In this document: piece by piece, positions 38,901 to 48,975 of the stretch
How positions within the stretch are numbered: position 1 is the first letter of the stretch
Layout: every line of letters starts with the position of its first letter
Assembly: GCF_002855515.1 (NCBI RefSeq)
Contig: NZ_PKRP01000003.1
Span: forward strand, 124,001-188,000
Reading direction: 5' to 3'
Length of the DNA stretch: 64,000 bases
Source of the DNA: Rhizobium sp. TH135
GTDB lineage: Bacteria > Pseudomonadota > Alphaproteobacteria > Rhizobiales > Rhizobiaceae
Notes under the pieces: model-generated
The model's database searches: none
Seen by the model: only the letters and a program-made list of their open reading frames with translations
What the model was told of the DNA's origin: nothing
Program-made: the position numbers and the translations under genes

Positions 38901-39908
38901 TCAGCCTCTTCGGCAGTGCGAAACTATATCGATCTGTGAAGACGCGTTACGTAAACTGAGCTTTTCAGGAATTTCAGTAGAATTCAAAGACGTAACCAGT
39001 GAGGGTGGCGCCTCGACGCCACTACCCATTATTTTTACAAATTTGTAACTAAGGTCTTGGCGTGTCATTACCTTCACATCCACTAGTCTACTGCGACGCT
39101 TTTCTTCCAGCCATGCGCCAATTATGGTTATTCTCGGCTGTTGGAAAAAGTCTCTAGTGAATGACAGGCATGCATCAATCTCTATCGCTGCGTTCATCGT
39201 TTTTAGGTACATGCCAGAGAGATTGGAGAACATCTGGTCGCTAGGCTGGGTTCTGACCGTCTTAACAGCGTAAATGAATTGCTCGATAAGGGTGAGGCGT
39301 TGGGAGAGTTGCCGCAAATTCCTGATCGATTCAGGCTCGGCAATCGTGGTGATTATAGTGTGATGTTCAAAGTCGCGTTGCCTTGTCGCGCTGCCGCCGA
39401 CTGATTTGATCTCGGACTGAAGAAGACGCCCTTTATTTCTTTGAAGATGGTTCATCAACTCAGTTACAGGTGCCTCGTAACGAAGGTGGATGTCAGCCCA
39501 TGCACGCTCCACATGGAAAACGATGGGCTTGTAGGAATTTATCCACGCTTCTACGGGTTCGATTGAGTTAGCCACTTCGAGGATTAAAAATCGGTCGAGA
39601 GCCCTCTTCGTCTTTGCCCGCAATTCCCCGGCGCATCGGCTCATCACGTCATTACCGAAGAACTCCTTCGCGCACGTGCTGCCAAAAAGTATTCTGTCAC
39701 CGCTTCCCAACAGACCAGTGATCCCATTTTTATGTCGGTGGGAGCCGCAGATGTGGCAGAAAATCTTGTGCTTTGCGCTTCGGTAAACGTTATCGAACAT
39801 CACCGCTTGGGGACGTTCGCTAAGCCTGATCTTAGGCCTCAACTGCTCTTGTTGATAAGGATCATCTGTAAACAGACGTTCATGGCGCAGGTAATCCCGA
39901 AAATGCAT
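38901..39908 (-). CDS. Hypothetical protein with a possible zinc-binding treble-clef motif
   Basis: 335 residues of no family I recognise. Near residues 51-80 it has C-x2-C (FCHICGSHRHKNG) and a later cysteine in FGSTCAKEFFG, a pattern that could bind zinc. The rest is mostly helical and charged (ELRAKTKRALDRFLILEVAN; LRQLSQRLTLIEQFIYAVKT). Base composition is clearly more AT-rich than its neighbours and it lies beside repeats, suggesting recent acquisition. GGAG lies before the ATG. Confidence 0.65.
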   Translation of the reverse strand: MHFRDYLRHERLFTDDPYQQEQLRPKIRLSERPQAVMFDNVYRSAKHKIFCHICGSHRHKNGITGLLGSGDRILFGSTCAKEFFGNDVMSRCAGELRAKTKRALDRFLILEVANSIEPVEAWINSYKPIVFHVERAWADIHLRYEAPVTELMNHLQRNKGRLLQSEIKSVGGSATRQRDFEHHTIITTIAEPESIRNLRQLSQRLTLIEQFIYAVKTVRTQPSDQMFSNLSGMYLKTMNAAIEIDACLSFTRDFFQQPRITIIGAWLEEKRRSRLVDVKVMTRQDLSYKFVKIMGSGVEAPPSLVTSLNSTEIPEKLSLRNASSQIDIVSHCRRG

Positions 39909-39966
39909 CCAGAGCTCCAGTTCGCTTTATGTTACATATTCGTATATCTTTCGTTCCGCCTTGCAC

Positions 39967-39994
39967 TTCGGCCCGAGGTTTCCCCCGGGCCGAA
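39967..39994 (-). terminator. GC-rich hairpin downstream of nrdJ
   Basis: TTCGGCCCG (39967-39975) and CGGGCCGAA (39986-39994) form a perfect 9 bp stem 23 bases after the nrdJ stop (read on the minus strand). The U-tract is missing, so termination may need Rho; the hairpin could still define the transcript end. Confidence 0.45.
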
Positions 39995-40016
39995 ATCTCA
40001 CTCAAATCTCAGCTAA

Positions 40017-43000
40017 TCAGCTGCACCCGCTCGTCGCGCCACACGTGTCGCACTTCTCGCAAGTGCCGTTCCGCACCATCGTGAAGTTCTGGCATTCCGA
40101 GCACATGTTGCCCGTATAGCCTTGCGCGATCGAGCGCATGCGGCGCGAGGCCTCGAGCTTCTTGGCGTCGGCCTTGGCGGCTGCTGCCTCGTCGGCGGCG
40201 GCGTCGGAGAAGACGCTTTCCGACGCGATCTCCTCGGCCAGTTCCACGGCGCGCTCCTCGTAGTCGCGCTTGAAGGACACGACTTCAGAGGTGGCAACAG
40301 CGGTCGTCACTTCGAGCTTGCGGGCAGTGGCGCCCGAAGACGAGAAGGCGGTGACGGTGGCCGAGGCCTTGGCGGGGGCGGCGGTTGCTGCACCCTTGGG
40401 CTCGGCGCTGGCGGCTGCCGGCATGTGGCTGGAGACGAGCGTCGGCTTGTAACCGCGGGTCAGACCCTTGGAAACGACGTCAGCCTTGCCTTCCTTCATG
40501 CCGCGGCCAAGCGCCGTGGTCGAGAAGTCCGAGGTGTCGACATGCGCGAGGTCGTGGCGACCGAGATAGGAGATCGCCAGTTCGCGGAAGACGTAGTCGA
40601 GGATCGACGTCGCATTCTTGATCGCGTCGTTGCCGGTGACCATGCCGGCCGGCTCGAACTTGGTGAAGGTGAAGGCGTCGACATATTCCTCGAGCGGCAC
40701 GCCATACTGCAGGCCGAGCGAGACGGAGATGGCGAAGTTGTTGATGAAGGCGCGAAGGGCCGAGCCTTCCTTGTTCATGTCAAGGAAGATCTCGCCGAGA
40801 CGGCCGTCGTCATATTCGCCGGTGCGCAGGAAGATGGTGTGACCACCGATCTTGGCCTTCTGGGTGTAACCCTTGCGGCGGGTCGGCAGCTTTTCCTGTT
40901 CGCGCACGACGCGGTCGACGATGCGCTCGACGATGCGTTCCGTGATCGTGACCGCCTGGGCCGCCATCGGCTGCTGCAGCAGTTCGTCTACGCCGTCCTC
41001 GTCATCCTCGTCCTCGATCAGCGAGGCGTTGAGCGGCTGGGAGAGCTTCGAGCCGTCGCGGTAGAGCGCGTTGGCCTTCAGTGCCAGCTTCCAGGACAGC
41101 ATGTAGGCGGAGCCGCAATCTTCGACGGTGGCTTCGTTCGGCATGTTGATCGTCTTGGAGATCGCACCCGAGATGAACGGCTGGGCCGCTGCCATCATGC
41201 GGATGTGGGATTCGACCGAGAGATAACGCTTGCCGATCTTGCCGCACGGATTGGCGCAATCGAAGACGGGCAGGTGCTCCTTCTTGAGGAAGGGGGCGCC
41301 TTCAAGCGTCATCGCACCGCAAACGTGGATGTTGGCGGCCTCGATGTCCTTCTTCGAGAAGCCCATGTGGTCGAGCAGGTTGAAGCTCATGTCGGCGAGT
41401 TGCTCGTCGGAGACCTTCAGGGTCTCCTTGAGGAAGTCGGCGCCGAGCGTCCACTGGTTGAAGACGAACTTGATGTCGAAGGCAGCCTTCAGAGCTCCGT
41501 TGACGGCTTCGATCTTCTCGTCGGTGAAGCCCTTGGCCTTGAGCGTCGAGGGATTGATGCCCGGCGCCTGGTTCAGGTTGCCATGGCCGACGGCATAGGC
41601 GTCGATCTCGGCGATCTGGCTTTCCGAATAGCCAAGGGTGCGCAGCGCTTCCGGAACGGCAGCGTTGATGATCTTGAAGTAACCGCCACCGGCGAGCTTC
41701 TTGAACTTGACGAGCGCGAAGTCGGGCTCGATGCCGGTCGTGTCGCAGTCCATGACGAGACCGATCGTGCCGGTCGGGGCGATAACCGAGACCTGGGCAT
41801 TGCGGTAGCCATGCTTCTCGCCGAGTTCCAGCGCCTTGTCCCAGGCAGCCGTTGCATGGGCGATCAGGGCCGGATCCGTGCATTCGGCGTGGACCAGCGG
41901 CACGGGATTGACGGAGAGGCCTTCATAGCCGTCCGACAGGCCGAGCGCTGCGCGGCGATGGTTGCGGATGACGCGCAGCATGTTGTCGCGGTTCGGCGCA
42001 AAGCCCGGGAAGGGGCCGAGTTCCGAAGCCATTTCGGCTGACGTCGCATAGGAGACGCCGGTCATGATGGCGGTCAGCGCACCGGCGATGGCACGGCCTT
42101 CGGCGCTATCATAGGGGATGCCCGAGGACATCAAGAGGCCGCCGATATTGGCATAGCCGAGGCCGAGCGTGCGGTATTCATAGGAGCGTTCGGCGATCTG
42201 GCGCGACGGGAACTGCGCCATCATGACGGAGACTTCGAGCACGACGGTCCACAGACGAACGGCGTGTTCGTAGTCGGCGATGTCGATGTTCTTGGTCTTC
42301 TGATCCTTGAAGCGGAGCAGGTTGAGCGAAGCCAGGTTGCAGGCCGTGTCGTCGAGGAACATGTATTCCGAGCACGGGTTCGATGCGCGGATCGGGCCGG
42401 CTGCCGGCGAAGTGTGCCAGTCGTTCATCGTCGTGTTGAAGTGGAGGCCCGGGTCTGCCGATGCCCAGGCGGCATAGGAGATCTTGTCCCAGAGGTCGCG
42501 GGCCTTCAGCGTCTTCATGACCTTGCCGTCCTTGCGGGCGGTGAGGTTCCAGTCGCCATCATTCTCGACGGCGCGCAGGAAGTCGTCCTTCAGCGAAACC
42601 GAGTTGTTGGAGTTCTGGCCGGAGACGGTCAGATAGGCTTCCGAATCCCAGTCGGTGTCATAGGTCTTGAAATCAAGATCCTTGTAGCCCTGCTGGGCGA
42701 ACTGGATGACGCGCTTGATGTAGTTTTCCGGAACCTGGTCCTTCTTCGCGGCCTTGATTTCGCGCTTGAGGGCAGGGTTCTCGTTCGGGTCGAAGCAAGC
42801 GCCGTTGTCAGCCTCGCAGTTGACGCAGGCCTTCATGATCGCCTTGAGGTGCTTGGCGACGATCTTGGAGCCGGTGACGAGGGCGGCAACCTTCTGCTCT
42901 TCCTTCACCTTCCAGTCGATATAGGCTTCGATATCCGGATGGTCGATGTCGACAACGACCATCTTCGCCGCGCGACGGGTGGTACCACCAGACTTGATAG

Positions 43001-43799
43001 CGCCGGCTGCGCGGTCACCGATCTTCAGGAAAGACATGAGGCCGGACGAGCGACCGCCGCCGGAAAGCTTTTCGCCTTCACCGCGCAGATAGGAGAAGTT
43101 GGAGCCGGTGCCGGAGCCATACTTGAAGAGACGGGCTTCGCGGACCCAGAGGTCCATGATGCCACCTTCGTTGACCAGGTCGTCTTCGACGGACTGGATG
43201 AAGCAGGCATGCGGCTGCGGGTGCTCATAGGCCGACTTGGACTTGACGAGCTTGCCCGTGAAGGGGTCGACATAGAAATGGCCCTGGCCGGGGCCGTCGA
43301 TGCCATAGGCCCAGTGCAGGCCGGTGTTGAACCACTGCGGGGAATTCGGTGCGACGCGCTGGGTGGCGAGCATGTAGGAGAGCTCGTCCTTGAAGGCGGC
43401 AGCGTCTTCTTCGGAGGAGAAATACTTGCCCTTCCAGCCCCAATAGGCCCAGGTGCCGGCCAGGCGATCGAAGACCTGGCGAGCATCGGTTTCCGAGCCA
43501 TAACGCTCGTTTTCAGGAAGCGAGGCAAGTGCCTTCTCGTCGGCAACCGAGCGCCAGAGGAAGGAAGGAACATCATTCTCCTCAACCTTCTTCAGGATCT
43601 TCGGCACGCCGGCCTTGCGGAAATATTTCTGAGCGAGAATGTCCGCTGCCACCTGGCTGAACTGAGCGGGCACGTCGATGTCGGCAAGACGAAATACGAT
43701 TGAGCCGTCGGGGTTCTTGATCTCGCTGATGGCCTTGCGGAACTCGATCTCCGCGTAAGCGGACTGTCCCGGTTTGGTGAAGCGACGTTCAATGCGCAT
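40017..43799 (-). CDS. nrdJ: Vitamin B12-dependent (class II) ribonucleoside-diphosphate reductase
   Basis: 1260-residue adenosylcobalamin-dependent ribonucleotide reductase that makes deoxyribonucleotides without oxygen. Visible are the N-terminal catalytic part with [20 protein letters not shown], candidate redox cysteines Cys199 ([11 protein letters not shown]) and [20 protein letters not shown], the [19 protein letters not shown] block, and a C-terminal cysteine-rich zinc-ribbon-like tail ([15 protein letters not shown]). The length agrees with the long rhizobial NrdJ. Its promoter region carries NrdR-like boxes. This implies dependence on cobalamin when it is the main reductase. Confidence 0.96.
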   Translation of the reverse strand: MRIERRFTKPGQSAYAEIEFRKAISEIKNPDGSIVFRLADIDVPAQFSQVAADILAQKYFRKAGVPKILKKVEENDVPSFLWRSVADEKALASLPENERYGSETDARQVFDRLAGTWAYWGWKGKYFSSEEDAAAFKDELSYMLATQRVAPNSPQWFNTGLHWAYGIDGPGQGHFYVDPFTGKLVKSKSAYEHPQPHACFIQSVEDDLVNEGGIMDLWVREARLFKYGSGTGSNFSYLRGEGEKLSGGGRSSGLMSFLKIGDRAAGAIKSGGTTRRAAKMVVVDIDHPDIEAYIDWKVKEEQKVAALVTGSKIVAKHLKAIMKACVNCEADNGACFDPNENPALKREIKAAKKDQVPENYIKRVIQFAQQGYKDLDFKTYDTDWDSEAYLTVSGQNSNNSVSLKDDFLRAVENDGDWNLTARKDGKVMKTLKARDLWDKISYAAWASADPGLHFNTTMNDWHTSPAAGPIRASNPCSEYMFLDDTACNLASLNLLRFKDQKTKNIDIADYEHAVRLWTVVLEVSVMMAQFPSRQIAERSYEYRTLGLGYANIGGLLMSSGIPYDSAEGRAIAGALTAIMTGVSYATSAEMASELGPFPGFAPNRDNMLRVIRNHRRAALGLSDGYEGLSVNPVPLVHAECTDPALIAHATAAWDKALELGEKHGYRNAQVSVIAPTGTIGLVMDCDTTGIEPDFALVKFKKLAGGGYFKIINAAVPEALRTLGYSESQIAEIDAYAVGHGNLNQAPGINPSTLKAKGFTDEKIEAVNGALKAAFDIKFVFNQWTLGADFLKETLKVSDEQLADMSFNLLDHMGFSKKDIEAANIHVCGAMTLEGAPFLKKEHLPVFDCANPCGKIGKRYLSVESHIRMMAAAQPFISGAISKTINMPNEATVEDCGSAYMLSWKLALKANALYRDGSKLSQPLNASLIEDEDDEDGVDELLQQPMAAQAVTITERIVERIVDRVVREQEKLPTRRKGYTQKAKIGGHTIFLRTGEYDDGRLGEIFLDMNKEGSALRAFINNFAISVSLGLQYGVPLEEYVDAFTFTKFEPAGMVTGNDAIKNATSILDYVFRELAISYLGRHDLAHVDTSDFSTTALGRGMKEGKADVVSKGLTRGYKPTLVSSHMPAAASAEPKGAATAAPAKASATVTAFSSSGATARKLEVTTAVATSEVVSFKRDYEERAVELAEEIASESVFSDAAADEAAAAKADAKKLEASRRMRSIAQGYTGNMCSECQNFTMVRNGTCEKCDTCGATSGCS

Positions 43800-43922
43800 C
43801 TGCCTATGTCCCTCGATCTAGGGCGCCGAAAACCGGCGCGTAAATATTGCTTCGGTCGCACGGTAAAGTCGCGCAGCCGTTGACTTGGTCGTCCGTCAGG
43901 TGATTCATCCGGAGATGATGGC

Positions 43923-43969
43923 ACTCTGTATATTGTGGTGATGGTGGCTGCAAACACTAAATATAGTAC
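43923..43969 (-). promoter_or_regulatory. Two NrdR-box-like operators, 31 bp apart, at the nrdJ promoter
   Basis: ACTCTGTATATTGTGG (43923-43938) and ACACTAAATATAGTAC (43954-43969) both match the known NrdR consensus (ACAC, an AT-rich core, then GTGT) closely. Their starts are 31 bases apart, three helical turns, the usual spacing for cooperative NrdR binding. On the minus strand a TTTGCA (43949-43954) and a TATACA (43927-43932) separated by 16 bases form a plausible -35/-10, and the boxes cover both. NrdR is thus a likely repressor of nrdJ when dATP is high. Confidence 0.72.
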
Positions 43970-44197
43970 TAACAGATTATTGCCGCCAGACCCAGACCCC
44001 CTGCCGGGCGGTCAAAAATCGCACAAATTTCCTGTCGCGGACGACGTCGTCAGAACGTCGTTCCACCTCAAAGAAAGCCGCCACAATGTTTGATGAAACC
44101 CGGCCTCGTTATGCCCGGTCCAGTCGCCGCCGCAACAGGGTCCATTAACATCGTCCCGACTGATTCCGTCAAGGGGTGGTCTGTGAAGGAAATGTTA

Positions 44198-44213
44198 ACG
44201 CTATATGTTGTGG
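44198..44213. promoter_or_regulatory. Third NrdR-box-like sequence
   Basis: ACGCTATATGTTGTGG matches the NrdR consensus at most positions but has no partner at a 31-base spacing. It may be a distal site or chance similarity. Confidence 0.35.
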
Positions 44214-44220
44214 TGTTAGA

Positions 44221-44230
44221 TTGTGGATAA
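44221..44230 (-). promoter_or_regulatory. Perfect DnaA box
   Basis: TTGTGGATAA is the exact complement of the strong DnaA box TTATCCACA with one more matching base. It lies in the nrdJ-receptor intergenic region, about 420 bases upstream of nrdJ. Single boxes control some ribonucleotide reductase genes in other bacteria; a role here is inference. Confidence 0.5.
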
Positions 44231-44636
44231 CGGGCAAAAGAGCGAAGTCACGGGAATGACACGGCTTTCTCGTGCGGTGTGACGCAAGGGTCAGCAGATG
44301 TTGTGGCAGCAATCAATTGTCACAGTCAGAATTTCGTGTCGAAACGAGCTGGTTTGCAGGGCCGAGCCACTATTTCGGCGCTCTTTCGGCCACTTCGAAT
44401 CGGACAGCGAAAAAGCTGGGGATGACACACTGCACACATCACGGGCTTGACAGGCGCTGGCAGGCCCTCGGGTGTCGGTCCATACCCTGTATTTCCTATG
44501 CGTAATTCCTCTATTTCGCATCAACGAAATGGAAACATGTCCCGTGTAGTGAGGAAGGTGATCAGTATGGAATGAGCTCCATGCACGGCCGCACAAGGCC
44601 GCCTGCCAGGATGGCGGGTCGCACGGAGTAAGTTTC

Positions 44637-46547
44637 ATGAGTATTGCCAATCTTTCCATTCTGAAAAAGGTCAGCCTTGTCGTGGTGCTGATGGGCGTGG
44701 CGGCTGCGGCAATTGCAGCGGTCGGCGCAAGCGGTCTGTCCTCGCTGGGATCGGCCCTCAAGGACACCGGCGCGCGCGAAGAGGTTGCCCGCGAGGCGAT
44801 GGACCTGCGCGTCGACATCATCGCGATCTCGCGCATGACATACCAGCTGGCGCTGGCGCCGGAAAAGGCCGCCGACTTCGCCGCTGAAACCGACAAGCGG
44901 TCTTCCGAAATGCTCGCTCGCCTGCCGAAGATCGCAGCAACCGCGGATGCGACGGAAACCCAGCTGCTGGGCAAGATCAAGACGACACTCGACGCCTATT
45001 TCGCCCAGATCCGCGCCATGGTGGCAGTTGCCGCCACGCCGGCCGGCCAGGATCTCGCCGTGATGAAGACGGAACTCGGCAAGGCGCTCGACGCCCAGAA
45101 GGTGGTGACGGCCGCGGTAAAGGAATACTCGACCTACTCCGCCGACACGCTGAAGGGCTCGCGTGAAAACGCGCTGTCCGCCTCCGGCTTCACCATGCTG
45201 CTCCAGGTCGTGACCGCGGGCGTGTGCATTCTCGCCGGTGTGGCCATCAGCTTCCTGCTCGCCCGCCGCGGCATCGTCAACCCGATCCGCAGCCTGACCT
45301 TGATCATGTCCGAAATGGCATCTGGCAAGCTCGGCAGCGCCATCCCCGGGACCGACCGCAAGGACGAGATCGGCGAAATGGCCCGTGCGCTGGAAGTCTT
45401 CCGCACCAATGAAGAGCAGATGCGCGCCATGGAAGCCCAGGAAGCCGCACTGCATGCCCAGAGCCGCGACCTGCAGACCTCGATCAGCGGCATTGTTGCT
45501 GCGGCCGCTGCCGGTGACTTCTCCAAGCGTATCTCCAAGACCTACGAAGATGCCGACCTGCAGCGCTTTGCAGCCTCGGTCAACGAACTGGTCGAAAGCG
45601 TCGACCGTGGCGTCTCGGAAGTTCGCCGCGTGATCGCAGCGCTTGCCGATGCCGACCTGACGCATGAGATGCAGGGCCAGTTCCAGGGCGCGTTTGCCGA
45701 ACTCCAGGGCAACGTCAACCAGACCATGGCCGTCCTGCGCCAGACCATGCAGAACATCCTGACTGCCGCCGGCACCATCACCGGCAACTCCGGCGAACTG
45801 TCGTCGGCTGCCAACCAGCTTGCCCGCCGCACCGAGCAGCAGGCCGCTTCGCTCGAAGAGACTGCCGCAGCGCTCGAGGAAATCACCACCACGGTGAAGA
45901 CCTCGACCGTGCGTGCCAAGGAAGCCTCGCACATGGTCGACGAGACCAAGTCGAGCGCCGGCAAGTCGGGTGATATCGTTCGCAACGCGATCGACGCCAT
46001 GGGCCGCATCGAGCAGTCCTCGCAGAAGATCAGCCAGATCATCTCGGTCATCGACGAAATCGCCTTCCAGACCAACCTTCTGGCACTGAACGCCGGTGTC
46101 GAGGCAGCCCGTGCCGGCGAAGCCGGTCGTGGCTTCGCCGTCGTCGCCCAGGAAGTGCGTGAACTGGCCCAGCGTTCGGCAAATGCCGCCAAGGAGATCA
46201 AGACCCTGATCAACACCTCGGCCGACGAGGTGAAGGGTGGCGTGTCGCTGGTTCTGTCGACTGGCGAAGCGCTGAAGGAGATCGAATCGCTGGTCAATCG
46301 CGTCAACGACCACGTCGTGACGATTGCCCGTGCCGCCGAAGAACAGTCGGCAGCGCTTGGCGAGATAAACACCTCGGTCAACCACATGGACCAGATGACC
46401 CAGCAGAACGCTGCCATGGTCGAAGAAACCACGGCTGCCAGCCAGGTGCTTGCCGGCGAAGCTCGCCAGCTGCAGGCTCAGCTCGCCCGCTTCAAGCTCG
46501 AAGGCGGCGCATCGTCCGGTTCTGCCAGCTACCGCACGGCAGCCTGA
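44637..46547 (+). CDS. Methyl-accepting chemotaxis protein
   Basis: 636-residue chemoreceptor. Membrane helix 1 at about 10-32, a periplasmic helical bundle of about 155 residues, helix 2 at about 187-209, then HAMP domains (two HAMP-like stretches, [20 protein letters not shown] and a second at about 280-345) and a signalling domain with the conserved hairpin tip [20 protein letters not shown] followed by [20 protein letters not shown]. No C-terminal CheR-tethering pentapeptide is seen. The ligand is unknown. GGAG precedes the ATG and a terminator follows. Confidence 0.95.
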   Translation: MSIANLSILKKVSLVVVLMGVAAAAIAAVGASGLSSLGSALKDTGAREEVAREAMDLRVDIIAISRMTYQLALAPEKAADFAAETDKRSSEMLARLPKIAATADATETQLLGKIKTTLDAYFAQIRAMVAVAATPAGQDLAVMKTELGKALDAQKVVTAAVKEYSTYSADTLKGSRENALSASGFTMLLQVVTAGVCILAGVAISFLLARRGIVNPIRSLTLIMSEMASGKLGSAIPGTDRKDEIGEMARALEVFRTNEEQMRAMEAQEAALHAQSRDLQTSISGIVAAAAAGDFSKRISKTYEDADLQRFAASVNELVESVDRGVSEVRRVIAALADADLTHEMQGQFQGAFAELQGNVNQTMAVLRQTMQNILTAAGTITGNSGELSSAANQLARRTEQQAASLEETAAALEEITTTVKTSTVRAKEASHMVDETKSSAGKSGDIVRNAIDAMGRIEQSSQKISQIISVIDEIAFQTNLLALNAGVEAARAGEAGRGFAVVAQEVRELAQRSANAAKEIKTLINTSADEVKGGVSLVLSTGEALKEIESLVNRVNDHVVTIARAAEEQSAALGEINTSVNHMDQMTQQNAAMVEETTAASQVLAGEARQLQAQLARFKLEGGASSGSASYRTAA

Positions 46548-46577
46548 GCCAAGGCTCCGGATTACCGGTCACAACAC

Positions 46578-46605
46578 AAGGCGCCGCAGCGATGCGGCGC
46601 CTTTT
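46578..46605 (+). terminator. Rho-independent terminator after the chemoreceptor gene
   Basis: AAGGCGCCGCA (46578-46588) and TGCGGCGCCTT (46593-46603) pair perfectly around GCGA and end in TTTT. Confidence 0.9.
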
Positions 46606-46715
46606 GCGTTTGTATGATGGAACAGGCAGTGTGACCGGGCATTGAGGTCGTGACCCAAGCTCGGGCAGGGGCCGGCCGATCCGAGCCGGCTGTTTACATG
46701 AAGGAAGACGGGATC

Positions 46716-47345
46716 ATGCATCTGTTGTTGTTGGGCGCTACCGGGCTTGTCGGCAGTCATGTGCTGGAACTGGCGCTCGCCGACCCGCGGGTGACCGCGG
46801 TGACCGCTCCGGCCCGCAAGCCTCTGCCGTCCCGACCGGGATTGTCCGCACCCATTCTGGACTTCGACAAGCTTCCGCAGGATCCGTCGATCTGGACCGC
46901 GGATGCGGTGATCTGCGCGCTCGGCACCACGCTCAAGTCCGCCGGATCGCGCGAGCGCTTCCACCGCGTCGACCACGACTATCCGGTCGAGATTGCCAAG
47001 CTGGCAAAAGTTCATGGAGCCAGGTGCTTTGTGCTCAACTCGGCCAAGGGGGCCGACATCAAGTCGCTCTTCTTCTACAGCCGGGTGAAGGGCGAGACGG
47101 AGCGGGATATCCTGGCACTCGGTTTCGAGCGCACCGTGCTGGTTCGTCCCGGCCTGATAGACGGTCCGCGTCCTGAGCCACGGCCCATGGAGCAATGGGC
47201 AGGCAAAGTGCTTTCGGTTTTGAAGCCGGTCCTGCCTTCATCCATGCAGGCGAACCGGCCGGAGGCCATCGCCCGCGCCATGCTCGATGCTGCCATCTCG
47301 GCGGCACCTGGCGTGACCGTCGTGCCGTCCGAGAAGCTGGTGTGA
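46716..47345 (+). CDS. NAD(P)-binding oxidoreductase (atypical SDR, HTATIP2-like)
   Basis: 209 residues with the Rossmann motif LLLLGATGLVGSHVLELALA at residues 3-22 and the segments AVICALGTTLKSAGSRERF and FFYSRVKGETERDILALGFE, as in HTATIP2/TIP30-like atypical short-chain dehydrogenases. The substrate is not known. The ATG at 46716 is preferred because AAGGAAGAC precedes it and the Rossmann fold starts directly; an ATG six codons upstream is possible. Single-gene unit. Confidence 0.82.
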   Translation: MHLLLLGATGLVGSHVLELALADPRVTAVTAPARKPLPSRPGLSAPILDFDKLPQDPSIWTADAVICALGTTLKSAGSRERFHRVDHDYPVEIAKLAKVHGARCFVLNSAKGADIKSLFFYSRVKGETERDILALGFERTVLVRPGLIDGPRPEPRPMEQWAGKVLSVLKPVLPSSMQANRPEAIARAMLDAAISAAPGVTVVPSEKLV

Positions 47346-47381
47346 CAGCGAGGGACGGCATCGACGGGTCTTCCATGGCCT

Positions 47382-48209
47382 TTAGTTGAAGCGACCGAGC
47401 GGTAGCTGACGGCGGATGCCAGCGACATCAGGCACCTCGATGCGCCGATAGCGCGCCTCGACGAAGTTATAAATGCCGAAGGCGGCGAGACCCACTGCGA
47501 CCACGGCATAGATGACGCTGCCGAACGGAAGGCTCTGCACCCAGGCCAAGGCATCGGCCATGCCGCCTGCCTGCTCCGGGTCGACGGTGAAGCCGGCATA
47601 GACGAAGAAGACGCCGACGATGGCGAAGACCGCTCCGCGTGCAACAAGGCCGTAGATGGAGATGAGCACGGCCGGCGAGTTCTTCTCCGCATCAAGGTCC
47701 AGATATCGACCGAACCGGCGTTTGATCCCCTTCATGGCAGTGACCACGCCGCCGATGACGAAGCCGATGCCGATGATACCGGCGAGATATCGGCCGAAGG
47801 GCTGGGCCATGACCCAGGCGGCCAGCCCCTCTTCGCCACCGGACCCGCCACCACCCGACATCTGCAGGGCCATCATCAGGCTGGTGACAGCAAGGCCCGC
47901 ATAGGTGATGGCACTGCCGAAGAGCGCCGCGCGGATCGCATAGCCCTTGAGGTCATCATCCTGGCCATCGGCGTTGGCGAGCGACTGGGCGAGCCGCCAG
48001 ACAACGAAGCCGGCAAGTCCGAGCCCGATCAGGCCAATCCAGATCCGCCCGAAAGGCTGCTGCAGGATTGCTGATAGCGCCGACTGTGTATCCGGCCTGC
48101 CGCCGGCAAAGCTGGAAAACAGGGCCAGTGCCGCAATCAGCAGGAAGACGATGCCGCGTGCGCTGTAGCCCGCCCGTGCAAGCAAGTGAAATTTCGACCG
48201 CGTGTTCAT
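47382..48209 (-). CDS. DUF1206 domain membrane protein
   Basis: 275 residues, six hydrophobic helices arranged as three internal repeats of two helices, each repeat including a LARAGYSARGIVFLLIAALA-like start and a PFG-containing loop (QPFGRIWIGLIGLG; QPFGRYLAGIIGIG; LPFGSVIYAVVAVG). Function unknown. The ATG at 48209 follows AAGGAGAGGG, and the longer upstream frame is rejected. Confidence 0.85.
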   Translation of the reverse strand: MNTRSKFHLLARAGYSARGIVFLLIAALALFSSFAGGRPDTQSALSAILQQPFGRIWIGLIGLGLAGFVVWRLAQSLANADGQDDDLKGYAIRAALFGSAITYAGLAVTSLMMALQMSGGGGSGGEEGLAAWVMAQPFGRYLAGIIGIGFVIGGVVTAMKGIKRRFGRYLDLDAEKNSPAVLISIYGLVARGAVFAIVGVFFVYAGFTVDPEQAGGMADALAWVQSLPFGSVIYAVVAVGLAAFGIYNFVEARYRRIEVPDVAGIRRQLPLGRFN

Positions 48210-48369
48210 GGAAGCCCTCTCCTTATGTCCGAAGAGAACGGAGAAGAAAGGGGGGGGGTTCCGTGGCGCCCACATTGATCACGCCAGGCCGGGCCTTCTT
48301 TGCATGCCCAGCGGAACCGACAGCTGAAGCCAGGGGTTAGCCGCAAAGGCAATCAAATTGGAGCATCCG

Positions 48370-48534
48370 ATGGCGCTGGAACCAGGACAGGATGGCGGGG
48401 AGCCACGCGATGACACCGATTATGCCTCACGATCCGACGGCGGGGCCAAACCCGGCGTCGTGCTCTCTGCCTGGTCGCTTGTCATCGGCGGCCTATTTCT
48501 GGTGCTGGTCCTCGGCGGACTGATCCTCATCTGA
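48370..48534 (+). CDS. Small single-span membrane protein
   Basis: 54-residue open frame, MALEPGQDGGEPRDDTDYAS at the N-terminus and one hydrophobic segment (SLVIGGLFLVLVLGGLILI, about residues 35-53) reaching the C-terminus. Codon use is like that of the genes around it. No strong Shine-Dalgarno is seen, only a GGAGCATCC upstream. It lies 28 bases before the ArsR operator. Similar short tail-anchored proteins are common in rhizobia, but no function can be given. Confidence 0.5.
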   Translation: MALEPGQDGGEPRDDTDYASRSDGGAKPGVVLSAWSLVIGGLFLVLVLGGLILI

Positions 48535-48562
48535 GAGCGATATCCGCGAGGCTTGGAATTGT

Positions 48563-48578
48563 TCAACCATATGGTTGA
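48563..48578. promoter_or_regulatory. ArsR-type operator, site 1
   Basis: TCAACCATATGGTTGA is a perfect 16-base palindrome upstream of the ArsR gene, of the kind bound by ArsR regulators paired with SRPBCC proteins. It is repeated at 48602-48619. Confidence 0.75.
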
Positions 48579-48598
48579 CAATGGTCCATTGCAGGCGC

Positions 48599-48973
48599 AT
48601 GTTCAACCACATGGTTGAATTATCAGAACACCCCCTCGATACGATCTTTCACGCGCTGGGCGACCAGACCCGTCGCCGCATGCTGGCGGCCCTGTCCAAG
48701 GGCGAACTCAGCGTCGGCGAATTGGCGGAGCCATTCGCGATGTCGCTGGCCGCGGCCTCCAAGCACATCAAGGTGCTGGAGACGGCCGGCCTGATCCGCC
48801 GTGAGGTCAAGGGGCGCACCCATCTCTGCCGTCTGGAACCGGGGCCTCTTGCCGGCGCTCACCAGTGGCTGAGCGACTACGAGCACTTCTGGGCCGGCCG
48901 GCTGGATGTCCTCGAACGGCTCCTCCGTGCGGAGGATGCCGCATTCACCCGAGAGCAAACCGATGGAGAATGA
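48599..48973 (+). CDS. ArsR family transcriptional repressor (metal-independent type)
   Basis: 124 residues with a winged helix-turn-helix: IFHALGDQTRRRMLAALSKG, ELSVGELAEPFAMSLAAASK and HIKVLETAGLIRREVKGRTH. No metal-binding cysteines are present, so it belongs to the SRPBCC-linked group that senses something other than metals. The ATG at 48599 is used; an ATG at 48611 lies inside the second operator. The stop precedes the SRPBCC start by two bases, so the two are one operon. Confidence 0.9.
   Translation: MFNHMVELSEHPLDTIFHALGDQTRRRMLAALSKGELSVGELAEPFAMSLAAASKHIKVLETAGLIRREVKGRTHLCRLEPGPLAGAHQWLSDYEHFWAGRLDVLERLLRAEDAAFTREQTDGE
48602..48619. promoter_or_regulatory. ArsR-type operator, site 2, overlapping the start of the gene
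   Basis: TTCAACCACATGGTTGAA is an 18-base palindrome with one central mismatch, identical in its arms to site 1, 39 bases downstream. It lies within the first codons of the ArsR gene. Binding here would block its own transcription. Confidence 0.75.
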
Positions 48974-48975
48974 CG

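Larger units (their letters stand above)
43800..44636. other. Divergent intergenic region between nrdJ and the chemoreceptor gene
   Basis: 837 bases with no convincing gene. On the nrdJ side it holds a promoter-like sequence with two NrdR-box-like sites; in the middle a further NrdR-like site and a perfect DnaA box; near the receptor a small dyad, ATTTCG/CGAAAT, at 44513-44530. No cobalamin riboswitch core could be made out. Confidence 0.6.

Noticed and set aside
40122-42041. 639-codon open frame antisense to nrdJ
   Set aside because: Lies wholly inside a full-length conserved gene; sequence is low-complexity and unlike any family.
43800-44160. Cobalamin riboswitch for nrdJ
   Set aside because: The B12-box core and the expected folding pattern were not found on either strand, and class II reductases are normally not repressed by B12.
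44198-44230. Replication origin at the DnaA box
   Set aside because: Only one perfect box, no AT-rich unwinding region and no dnaA, hemE or parAB gene nearby.
44562-46385. 607-codon open frame antisense to the chemoreceptor gene
   Set aside because: Mirrors the coding strand of a full-length receptor with clear conserved tip; no start site.
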